From: Natronincola ferrireducens
GTDB lineage: Bacteria; Bacillota; Clostridia; Peptostreptococcales; Natronincolaceae
DNA length: 64,000 nt
Assembly (NCBI RefSeq): GCF_900100845.1
Contig: NZ_FNFP01000001.1
Coordinates: 372,001-436,000 of the forward strand
Reading direction: 5' to 3'
How positions within the stretch are numbered: the first letter of the stretch is position 1; each line of letters opens with the position of its first letter. Under the pieces are notes generated by a model that saw only the letters and a list, made by a program, of their open reading frames with translations, made no database searches and had not been told where the DNA came from. Below are positions 56,917 through 64,000 of the stretch, in pieces. Both the position numbers and the translations under genes were made by a program.

Positions 56917-57959
56917 GTGAAAATAGCTATTGGATTCATATTGCTAGGGGGTTAATAGAAAATCTGAAGGAGTATTTGACGGTGGGGGATAAATTCCTCT
57001 TGATAACCGATGAAAACGTAGATAGCTACTATGGAGAGAAGATTTTAAAGGCTTTTAAAGGAAAAGAGGTAGAAAAAGTTGTTCTCCCCCCAGGAGAAAC
57101 CACCAAGAACCTCTCAGTTATTGAAGGGATTTTAAACACTATGATTGATAGGGGATTCACCAGAAGATCCCAAATAATTGCTGTGGGTGGCGGTGTCATA
57201 GGAGATATTGCCGGCTTCTGTGCCTCTATCTATATGAGAGGGATAGACTTTATCCAAGTACCTACAACGCTATTGGCTCAAGTAGACAGCAGCGTAGGAG
57301 GAAAAACAGGGGTGAACATGCCCCAGGCTAAAAATATTGTAGGCAGCTTTTATCAGCCAAAGGCAGTTGTTATTGATACAGACGTATTGAGGACTTTGCC
57401 CCCTAGAGAGTTAATCAGTGGTATTGGAGAAGTCATCAAATATGGAATTATTTATGATGGAGACTTTCTAGACTATATTGATGCTCACCTTCCCCAGCTA
57501 CTAAAATTAGATGAAGACATTATGCCCAAGGTGATTAAAGGCTGTTGTGAAATTAAGGCAGAAATTGTTGCAAAGGACGAAAGGGAAGTAGGTCTAAGAA
57601 AAATTTTAAACTTTGGCCACACCATAGGTCATAGCCTAGAGGCATTAACCCAATATAAAAAATATACCCATGGAGAAGCAGTTCTGATGGGCATGTACTA
57701 TGAAACCCTTATGGCAAAAAAATTAGGCTATATTGACGAAGTTTATTGTGATGAAATAGCTGAAATTATCCAGAAGACAGGAATTTCTTTAGAGCTTCAA
57801 GGAATAACTTTATCGGATTTAATCGGTGGCATGATGAAGGATAAAAAGAATCATGGGGGAAAAATTTCCTTTATTCTACCAATAGGAAAAGGAAAAGTGG
57901 AAGAGGTTTTGCTAACAAGAGAAAAAATAGAAAACATTTTTTTCTCCTTAAATAAATAA
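56892..57959 (+). CDS. aroB: 3-dehydroquinate synthase
   Basis: Cyclises DAHP to 3-dehydroquinate, using NAD+ and a metal. The 355-residue protein has [36 protein letters not shown] (as [13 protein letters not shown] and GGKTGVN), and [12 protein letters not shown] with zinc-ligand His residues. It starts inside aroC. Confidence 0.95.
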   Translation: MERLYIDLGENSYWIHIARGLIENLKEYLTVGDKFLLITDENVDSYYGEKILKAFKGKEVEKVVLPPGETTKNLSVIEGILNTMIDRGFTRRSQIIAVGGGVIGDIAGFCASIYMRGIDFIQVPTTLLAQVDSSVGGKTGVNMPQAKNIVGSFYQPKAVVIDTDVLRTLPPRELISGIGEVIKYGIIYDGDFLDYIDAHLPQLLKLDEDIMPKVIKGCCEIKAEIVAKDEREVGLRKILNFGHTIGHSLEALTQYKKYTHGEAVLMGMYYETLMAKKLGYIDEVYCDEIAEIIQKTGISLELQGITLSDLIGGMMKDKKNHGGKISFILPIGKGKVEEVLLTREKIENIFFSLNK

Positions 57960-57993
57960 AGTATATTGTACTAGGAAAAAGGTGGTGAGTCCT

Positions 57994-58773
57994 GTGGACA
58001 TAGAAGAATTAAGGAAAGAAATTGATGGATGTGACATGGCTTTGGTTGAGATTTTTCAACGAAGAATGAAGCTAGTTTTGGAAATTCTAGAGAATAAGAG
58101 AAAAAACAACTTACCAGTCCTTCATCCCCAAAGGGAAGAGGAGATTATTGAAAAAGTATTAAAAAACTTGAAGGAGGATACCTTTGCCCATGAAGTGGAA
58201 GACCTCCTGATGAAAATATTTAAAATAAGCAGAAGAATTCAGTCTGAAAAGCTCTTTCCCCATAATATTGTGTTGATTGGGTTTATGGGGGTAGGGAAGT
58301 CTACTATTGGTAGGGATTTATCACGACAACTGGAAATGAAATACGTCGATACAGATCAATTGATTGAAGAGAGGGTGGGGATGCCTATCAAAGAAATATT
58401 TGAGAAATATGGCCAAGCCTTCTTTAGGGATTTAGAAAAAAATATTATAGAAGAAGTCAGTGGGTCTAAAAACAAAATCATTATCTGTGGCGGCGGTGTG
58501 GTGCTGAACCCTGAAAACATTAGGAGTCTAAGAAGGTATGGTAAAACGATACTGCTTAAAGCCAAGGCTGCCACCATTTATGATCGTATTAGCCAAGAGG
58601 ATTCCAGGCCTGTACTGAAAGGAAGAATGAGTCTAGAGGGCATTGAACAAGTATTACAGCAGAGGGATAATGCTTACCATGATGCTGCCGATATAATCAT
58701 TGAAACCGATAATAAACCTATTGAGAAAATCAGTACAGATATTATTACAGGATTGTATGAAATCAGTAAATAA
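57994..58773 (+). CDS. aroK: Chorismate mutase-shikimate kinase fusion
   Basis: A 259-residue two-domain protein. Residues 1-85 are an AroQ-type chorismate mutase with LRKEIDGCDMALVEIFQRRM, in which LRxxID and LxxRM are the conserved parts. Residues 90-259 are shikimate kinase, with P-loop GFMGVGKST, VDTDQLIEE, FFRDLEKNII, GGGVVL and SRPVLKG. GTG 57994 is chosen because AGGTGGTGAG lies correctly before it; two earlier GTG codons overlap that site. It ends the aromatic operon. Confidence 0.93.
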   Translation: MDIEELRKEIDGCDMALVEIFQRRMKLVLEILENKRKNNLPVLHPQREEEIIEKVLKNLKEDTFAHEVEDLLMKIFKISRRIQSEKLFPHNIVLIGFMGVGKSTIGRDLSRQLEMKYVDTDQLIEERVGMPIKEIFEKYGQAFFRDLEKNIIEEVSGSKNKIIICGGGVVLNPENIRSLRRYGKTILLKAKAATIYDRISQEDSRPVLKGRMSLEGIEQVLQQRDNAYHDAADIIIETDNKPIEKISTDIITGLYEISK

Positions 58774-58834
58774 TTTGAGTTGTGGAAATTTAAAATATGA
58801 TAAATTTCCAAAAATATTTTAAATGGAGGCTTTT

Positions 58835-58945
58835 TTAAACGTTATTGTTGATTTTCACATGCTATGAATTATTGAATTCTGTTATCCTGAGGGAACCGAA
58901 GGATCTAAGACTCTAAGATCCTTCACTATCCTCAGATGACAAAAG
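58835..58945 (+). repeat. Dispersed intergenic repeat with imperfect palindrome
   Basis: TTATTGTTGATTTTC at the left, then an imperfect palindrome of about 65 bases built on ATCCTGAGG-GAAGGATCT and AGATCCTTC-CCTCAGATGAC. Parts occur at 35320 and 40983. Such elements are common between clostridial genes. Confidence 0.65.
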
Positions 58946-58987
58946 AGAAATTTTTTGGTAATAATTCGTTTAAGTTAAGGCCTATGA

Positions 58988-59794
58988 TTACTTTATATAA
59001 TCTACATTCCTTATATACACCCTTCTCTTCATGATTGCTACTAAGATAGCGAGGCTAATAATTATCATGCCAATGATAGACCATGAGATAATAGGTCTTA
59101 CAGCCACCGTTTCTTCAGCAGTTCTTTTCAAGTATATGCCAAGCAAAGCCCAATCAACTACTAAAGCGTAGAAGATGTCCCTGTATAATAATATAAATAA
59201 CAATCCCAATACTACCCCTACAGTCATAACGATAATCGTCCATACTACTGGGGAAATCCCAAACCCATCCCAATTTATAGCCACCAGGAAGGTTGTAATA
59301 TTTGCAATAGTTGCGATGCTTATCCAGCCTAGGTAAACACTAAAGTTTATATCCACTAGCAATACCTCTGCTTTTTTCTTGGATGTTTTGCCAATTCCAA
59401 GTCTTCTATAGATAATGATTAAAGAAGTTAGCATAATAAGCATAATGATGACAGAGATGCCAATATATTGATAGTGCCATGCTAAAATCCATAGCATGTT
59501 TCCTATCCCTAATACAAAATTCCAAAGGCCAATACGATCTACAAAGGTTTTTGCGGTTTCCTGAGGCTTAAAAGCCACTATCAGCTGATAAACAGTAAAT
59601 ATACCCAAAAGGGTATAAATAAGACCCCAGATAGAAAAGGTTATGGCAGCAGGTGTAAAAAGATTGGGGTAAAGGGCCGCTACCTCTCCTGTTGTAATAT
59701 TATTAATAGGTAGAAGATTGGCTAGAAGGTTCATGATTATTGTACCTAGAAAAGCCAATACATTAAGGAGGGCTAGTTTTCGTGTGTAATTCAT
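58988..59794 (-). CDS. TspO/MBR-like tryptophan-rich sensory protein
   Basis: A 268-residue membrane protein with seven or more helices. The N-terminal PNLFTPAAITFSIWGLIYTLLGIFTVYQ region (for example FTPAAITFSIWGLIYTLL) matches the TspO pattern, and the size fits the longer bacterial members. TspO proteins bind tetrapyrroles in some bacteria; here the function is unknown. It stands alone on the minus strand. Confidence 0.7.
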   Translation of the reverse strand: MNYTRKLALLNVLAFLGTIIMNLLANLLPINNITTGEVAALYPNLFTPAAITFSIWGLIYTLLGIFTVYQLIVAFKPQETAKTFVDRIGLWNFVLGIGNMLWILAWHYQYIGISVIIMLIMLTSLIIIYRRLGIGKTSKKKAEVLLVDINFSVYLGWISIATIANITTFLVAINWDGFGISPVVWTIIVMTVGVVLGLLFILLYRDIFYALVVDWALLGIYLKRTAEETVAVRPIISWSIIGMIIISLAILVAIMKRRVYIRNVDYIK

Positions 59795-59929
59795 AATTAT
59801 ATCACCTCTTTTTTATTAATTTATTAGCACTATACTTAATTAATACCCAAAATCTTTGACATTTAGTTGCAATAAATTAAGATTTTTGTGGAAATAAGGG
59901 GTTTTTTCTCCCCATAAAGGAACTATCTA

Positions 59930-59966
59930 AAATGCTGTTCTATAATAATTACGAGAACAGCATTTC
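59930..59966. terminator. Hairpin with T-rich flank between tspO and the GntR gene
   Basis: AAATGCTGTTCT/AGAACAGCATTT, a perfect 12-base stem with a loop of 12. It is followed by CTATTTTTTG on the plus strand. No plus-strand gene lies before it, and the rest of the 745-base gap (59795-60540) is AT-rich with no credible gene, though a run of 19 codons at 60257-60316 has no ribosome site. Confidence 0.6.
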
Positions 59967-60228
59967 TATTTTTTGTAAAATAAAAAAATAAAAAATTTTT
60001 TTCAAAAAACTTCACCACTAAAACCACTGAAAATGATTTAGAAATGTATAAAAAATGAGAATCAGTTTGACATAAGTTGCATTTAATCAAACAAAAAATA
60101 TTTACATTATTTTACATAATACCATTGTATTTAATAGTTTAAAATAAAATACCTAAGGAAACCAGCAAATATAAACAATTTACAAAAAACTAATTTCTAA
60201 TAAGAAAAAATCAAAAGAGAAGAAAAGT

Positions 60229-60248
60229 CCAATTTTTAAAATTGGACC
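60229..60248. repeat. Perfect inverted repeat TCCAATTTTTAAAATTGGA
   Basis: A 19-base near-palindrome whose halves contain ATTGGA, the half-site of the dyad at 60489. It may be a second binding site for the GntR regulator. Confidence 0.4.
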
Positions 60249-60488
60249 TATCATTTATGGATGGACTACAAATGACACTTGCAATATGTGCTCAAATTCA
60301 CGATATGAAGGCTTGAAACAAGGAAGATTCAATTGTTGGGAACGGGAGATAATTCATGGAAAAACCACGCAAAACAAAAGGAGAGGGATATAAAGTCTAT
60401 TATATGAGATTTTATGGGTTAAAACAATTATAAACAAGTCTATATGAGGATAAACAAATTCTCTGAAACGTGATAGAATATGAAATCA

Positions 60489-60504
60489 ATTGGACTAATC
60501 CAAT
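60489..60504 (+). promoter_or_regulatory. Candidate GntR operator ATTGGACTAATCCAAT
   Basis: A perfect inverted repeat ATTGGA-N4-TCCAAT located 37 bases before the GntR start codon, the usual place for an autoregulatory operator. Confidence 0.5.
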
Positions 60505-60540
60505 CTTTGATTGGGCCACAAAAAGAGGTGGTATCAGGAA

Positions 60541-61503
60541 ATGAGAATTGAAAGAAAAAGTGGGGTGCCAATTTATATCCAGGTAAAAAAACAGATCATG
60601 GAGGATATAAAAACCGGCAAATTAAAAATAGGGGACAAACTACCAACTGAAAGAGAACTATCTCAAAAACTAAAAGTAAGTAGGAATACGATCTCAACTG
60701 CCTATAACCTATTGGAGCAGGAGGGGGTCCTCATATCCTACCAGGGTAGAGGAACCTATGTTGCAGAGGAGGATAGGACTTGGAAGGAGCATACCATAAA
60801 GGATAAGATGGTTAAGCTTATCGATATAGCCTTGGAAGAGGCTATCGAGGTGGGCTTAGACACAAAGGAATTTGTAGCCCTAGTCCAGGAAATCGTTAAA
60901 GAAAAAGAGAGTTTAATAAAAAATGTCAATGCCATATTTGTAGAGTGTAACATAGAGCAGGCAAAACTGTTCACTGATGAATTAAACAGAATCACCAATC
61001 TTCATGTAGTACCTATGACGGTGGCTCAGCTACAAAATAGAGATGAGGTAGCAGAAAAAGCTCTCCAAGAAGCTCGAATGATTATTACTGCCTTTAATCA
61101 TGTAAATGAGATAAGACAGATAATTGATGATTTGAAAATTGAAGTCTTTGGTGTTGCTAGTAACCCTAGCCTAGAGACCATCGTAAAAATTGCAAAGTAT
61201 CCTAAAGGAACAAAGTTTGGACAGGTGTGTCTTTCAAAGGAATTTTATCTTAAGGTCCAATACGCACTGAAGTCAGCTGGGCTGGAAAATCTCAGCTTAA
61301 AGGCTACTATCAGTAAAGATGAAGAGGAACTTCTTCGTATCATTGAAGAATCCCATGTTATTATTGCTTCTCCTGGTAGGGGAGAAGAGGTAGAAAGATT
61401 GGCTAAAGGAAAAAAAGAAATTATAAAATTCAATTATGTACTGGATCAAGGTTCAGTGAAAGCAATTTTATCTAAAATATTAGAAATAAAAAGACATTTT
61501 TAA
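60541..61503 (+). CDS. GntR-family transcriptional regulator with C-terminal sensor domain
   Basis: A 320-residue regulator. Residues 1-72 are a GntR winged helix (GVPIYIQVKKQIMEDIKTG, then LPTERELSQKLKVSRNTIS). The C-terminal part (about residues 95-320) is not a simple UbiC-type domain: it looks like repeated alpha/beta units and could bind a small acid. It sits directly before glmS, so it probably controls the glutamate mutase operon. ATG 60541 is preferred to the open frame from 60511. Confidence 0.88.
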   Translation: MRIERKSGVPIYIQVKKQIMEDIKTGKLKIGDKLPTERELSQKLKVSRNTISTAYNLLEQEGVLISYQGRGTYVAEEDRTWKEHTIKDKMVKLIDIALEEAIEVGLDTKEFVALVQEIVKEKESLIKNVNAIFVECNIEQAKLFTDELNRITNLHVVPMTVAQLQNRDEVAEKALQEARMIITAFNHVNEIRQIIDDLKIEVFGVASNPSLETIVKIAKYPKGTKFGQVCLSKEFYLKVQYALKSAGLENLSLKATISKDEEELLRIIEESHVIIASPGRGEEVERLAKGKKEIIKFNYVLDQGSVKAILSKILEIKRHF

Positions 61504-61518
61504 GGAGAGGAAATCATC

Positions 61519-61929
61519 ATGAAGAAAAACATTGTACTTGGGGTTATAGGAGCAGATTGTCACGCAGTTGGAAACAAGGTTCTTGATTATGCCTTTACAG
61601 AAGCTGGTTTTGAAGTAATCAATATAGGGGTATTAAGCTCCCAGGAGGATTTTATCAATGCAGCCATTGAAACAAATGCCTCTGCTATTTTAGTATCATC
61701 CCTTTATGGTCATGGAGAAATTGACTGTAGAGGATTAAGAGAAAAATGTGAGGAAGCAGGTTTAAAGGATATCTTATTATACGCCGGTGGAAATCTTGTT
61801 GTTGGAAAACAGGAGTGGGCACCAGTACAAAAGAGATTCGAAGATATGGGCTTTAATCGTGTTTATGCTCCAGGAACCTCACCACAGGTAGGAATAAAAC
61901 ACTTAAAAGAAGATTTGCAAATCATTTAA
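61519..61929 (+). CDS. glmS: Glutamate mutase small (B12-binding) subunit
   Basis: A 136-residue Rossmann-like subunit that holds coenzyme B12 through the DxHxxG motif (Asp13-Cys-His15-Ala-Val-Gly18). The isomerisation of glutamate to (2S,3S)-3-methylaspartate starts the methylaspartate route of glutamate fermentation. Short gaps link it to glmL. AAGGAGAGG precedes the ATG. Confidence 0.95.
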   Translation: MKKNIVLGVIGADCHAVGNKVLDYAFTEAGFEVINIGVLSSQEDFINAAIETNASAILVSSLYGHGEIDCRGLREKCEEAGLKDILLYAGGNLVVGKQEWAPVQKRFEDMGFNRVYAPGTSPQVGIKHLKEDLQII

Positions 61930-61944
61930 TCTAAGGGTGATAAC

Positions 61945-63333
61945 ATGAATCCAGTATTATTGATCGACTTTGGCAGTACCTATACAAAGCTAACTGCTGT
62001 TGATATAGACAATGAAGAAATCATCGCCAATACTAAGGCATTAACCACTGTGCAAAGCGACATTATGATTGGTTTTCAAAATGCCTATGGTTTGATGAAG
62101 GAAAAGTGTAAGGGCCTTAATATTCAATTTAATGAAATGCTAGCATGCAGTAGTGCAGCTGGTGGGCTAAAAATGATAGCTATTGGCTTAGTTCCAGATC
62201 TTACAGCTGAGGCAGCCAAAAGAGCAGCTTTAGGTGCAGGATCTAGGGTCCTTGAAGTATATAGCCATGAATTAACCCTAAGAGAAGTTAGGGATATTAT
62301 TCAAAAAAAACCTGACATCATTCTACTAGCCGGTGGAACAGATGGTGGCAATAAGGATTGCATTATACACAATGCAAAGATGATAGCCATGAATATAAAA
62401 GATGTACCGGTGGTGGTGGCAGGAAACAGTAAAGCCAATGATGACATTGAAGAAATATTTATGCAGCAGGGTATTGACTATGAAATTACAGACAACGTTA
62501 TGCCTAAATTAAATCAATTAAATGTTGAACCTGCAAGAGAAGCCATCAGAGGCATTTTTATGAAAAAAATTGTAGAAGCAAAGGGTATGAAGAGTGCCGA
62601 ATCCTTTATTAATGGTATTCTTATGCCGACACCAGCGGCGGTATTAAATGCAGCAAAAATATTAGCCAATGGAACAGACGAAGAGGAAGGTATAGGAGAC
62701 CTAATCATTGTAGATATCGGAGGAGCTACAACAGACATTCACTCCATAGCTGAAGGAGAACCAACCCAACCGGGGGTTATGAAGACAGGTCTTGAGGAGC
62801 CCTATGCAAAAAGAACTGTTGAAGGTGATTTAGGTATGCGAGTAAGCGCAGAGTCTCTTGGGCAAGCTATAGCTACAAGGAAAATCAAAAAATTTGCTCC
62901 TAACTTATCCTATAATGTTAAGGAAAGATGCAGTTATCTTGCACAGCATGTTAATGAAATTCCCAAGACTTCTGAAGAAAAAGCTTTTGATGAGGCCATG
63001 AGTATGGCGGCGACAGAAGTAGCAATGGAGAGACATGTAGGGGTGCTAGAGGATGTATATACACCTATGGGGAAGGTTTATTCCCTAACTGGTAAGGACT
63101 TATCCAACACAGGATATGTAATAGGTACCGGTGGTGTACTGATTCACAGTGAAGATCCAGCTAAAATATTGAAGGCTGGATTATATAACGAAGATAATCC
63201 AAAATATCTAAAGCCTAAAAAACCACAATTGTTAGTGGATAAAGAATACATCCTTTCAGCAATGGGTTTAATGGCAGTGAAATACCCAAATCATGCAATT
63301 AGAATATTAAAAAAATACCTTATAAACGTATAG
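61945..63333 (+). CDS. glmL: Glutamate mutase reactivase/chaperone-like protein GlmL (MutL)
   Basis: A 462-residue protein of the ASKHA ATPase type; residues 1-30 have [17 protein letters not shown] and the later [13 protein letters not shown]. In Clostridium glutamate mutase operons GlmL lies between GlmS and GlmE, and it is thought to reactivate the B12 enzyme. The order here is the same. Confidence 0.93.
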   Translation: MNPVLLIDFGSTYTKLTAVDIDNEEIIANTKALTTVQSDIMIGFQNAYGLMKEKCKGLNIQFNEMLACSSAAGGLKMIAIGLVPDLTAEAAKRAALGAGSRVLEVYSHELTLREVRDIIQKKPDIILLAGGTDGGNKDCIIHNAKMIAMNIKDVPVVVAGNSKANDDIEEIFMQQGIDYEITDNVMPKLNQLNVEPAREAIRGIFMKKIVEAKGMKSAESFINGILMPTPAAVLNAAKILANGTDEEEGIGDLIIVDIGGATTDIHSIAEGEPTQPGVMKTGLEEPYAKRTVEGDLGMRVSAESLGQAIATRKIKKFAPNLSYNVKERCSYLAQHVNEIPKTSEEKAFDEAMSMAATEVAMERHVGVLEDVYTPMGKVYSLTGKDLSNTGYVIGTGGVLIHSEDPAKILKAGLYNEDNPKYLKPKKPQLLVDKEYILSAMGLMAVKYPNHAIRILKKYLINV

Positions 63334-63347
63334 TGGGAGGAAAAATT

Positions 63348-64000
63348 ATGACACTTCAAAATAAAAGGTTAACAGAAGAAGAATTTTTAAAACAAAGACA
63401 GGAAATACTAACCCATTGGCCAACTGGTAAGGATGTAGATTTACAGGAAGCAGTGGATTATCTAAAAAAAGTTCCAGAACATAAAAACTTTGCAGCAAAG
63501 CTTAGAAAAGCAAGTGAAGAGGGAATCACATTGGCACAGCCTAGAGCAGGGGTTGCCTTAGTAGATGAGCATATTAAGCTTTTACAATATCTTCAAAATG
63601 AAGGTGGAGCAGATCTTTTACCAAACACAATTGACAGCTATACAAGACAAAATAGATATAATGAGTGTCAAGTAGGTATCGAAGAAAGTATCAAGGAAAA
63701 TCGTTCTATGTTAAATGGATTCCCTGTAGTAAACCACGGGGTAAAAAATTGTAGAAAAGTTCTTGAAGCAGTAGAACTTCCTCTACAGGCAAGACATGGT
63801 ACTCCAGATGCAAGATTGTTAACAGAAATCATCCATGCTGGAGGATGGACTTCTAATGAGGGTGGTGGAATCTCCTATAATATTCCTTATGCAAAAAGTG
63901 TTAGCTTAGAGAAAACTATCCTAGACTGGCAATACTGCGATAGACTTACAGGAATGTATGAAGAAATGGGCGTAGAAATTAATAGAGAGCCTTTTGGACC
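63348..64000 (+). CDS. glmE: Glutamate mutase large (catalytic) subunit, cut by the window end
   Basis: 217 codons of the epsilon chain are seen. [19 protein letters not shown] starts it, and the later [19 protein letters not shown] and [23 protein letters not shown] (the two parts [10 protein letters not shown] and [10 protein letters not shown]) match the family. The barrel's glutamate-binding part lies past the window. The ATG at 63348 has GGGAGG before it and follows glmL by 14 bases. Confidence 0.93.
   Translation, partial: MTLQNKRLTEEEFLKQRQEILTHWPTGKDVDLQEAVDYLKKVPEHKNFAAKLRKASEEGITLAQPRAGVALVDEHIKLLQYLQNEGGADLLPNTIDSYTRQNRYNECQVGIEESIKENRSMLNGFPVVNHGVKNCRKVLEAVELPLQARHGTPDARLLTEIIHAGGWTSNEGGGISYNIPYAKSVSLEKTILDWQYCDRLTGMYEEMGVEINREPFG

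Noticed and set aside
60257-60316. Short plus-strand frame with a protein-like look (MDGLQMTLAICAQIHDMKA)
   Set aside because: Only 19 codons, no ribosome site, and no family match that I can support.

Overview
The window looks like chromosome of an anaerobic, endospore-forming, low-GC Clostridia. The evidence is the AT-rich sequence with AGGAGG-type ribosome sites, a four-subunit [FeFe] hydrogenase operon, B12-dependent glutamate mutase genes, CotF-like spore proteins, a CIRCE-controlled groESL operon, and purine, SAM and T-box leaders. The gene set recalls Alkaliphilus/Natronincola-type organisms, but that genus guess is inference. I see no rRNA, tRNA, CRISPR array, prophage or intact insertion sequence. 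This is a mostly syntenic core chromosome with unusually rich RNA-level control.

Layout. 0.1-6.0 kb: a surface-protein locus with a SipW-type signal peptidase, two TasA/camelysin-like exported proteins, a DUF5305-like membrane protein and an SLH-domain protein, plus a decayed small gene and a hairpin-rich segment. 6.1-9.3 kb (minus): a class III aminotransferase and an acylating-type aldehyde dehydrogenase behind a good sigma-54 promoter match. 9.3-18.7 kb: PepSY-like protein, 8-oxoguanine glycosylase, DUF554 protein, groESL, a promoter-terminator unit without an obvious gene, two CotF-like genes, Fe-S aldo/keto reductase, FlK-like thioesterase and nitroreductase. 18.8-23.9 kb: guaBA and a purine permease, each behind a guanine-type riboswitch. 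24.0-35.2 kb: the IMP operon purK-E-(remnant of purC)-S-Q-L-F-M-N-H-D. 35.7-44.5 kb: NhaC antiporter, metNIQ behind two tandem SAM riboswitch/terminator units, YerC/TrpR-like regulator, aspartokinase, two paralogous tiny hydrophobic proteins with sigma-K-like promoters, PHP phosphoesterase and an ECF-S-like protein. 44.6-49.0 kb: Hnd/Hyd-type hydrogenase. 49.2-58.8 kb: aromatic amino acid genes, with aroF on the minus strand and trpB-tyrA-aroA-pheA-aroC-aroB-(chorismate mutase/shikimate kinase fusion) on the plus strand. 59.0-64.0 kb: TspO-like protein, a GntR regulator and glmS-glmL-glmE (the last is cut by the window end).

How it works together. Purine supply is controlled by guanine sensing at guaBA and at the permease, while the de novo operon has lost purC in place. 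Aromatic synthesis is controlled from one divergent intergenic region by two different devices. aroF lies behind an 18-aromatic-of-53 leader peptide followed by a terminator, which looks like ribosome-mediated attenuation. The plus-strand side starts with a T-box whose apparent Trp specifier and UGGC bulge agree with tRNA-Trp, and which carries two successive antiterminator/terminator modules. Energy metabolism fits amino-acid fermentation (glutamate via methylaspartate) with hydrogenase-based redox balancing.

The best leads are the aroF leader peptide, the purC remnant, the duplicated T-box and SAM terminator modules, the sigma-54 promoter at 8.96 kb, the paired sigma-K promoters at 42.5-42.8 kb, and the orphan transcription unit at 14.7-15.2 kb.
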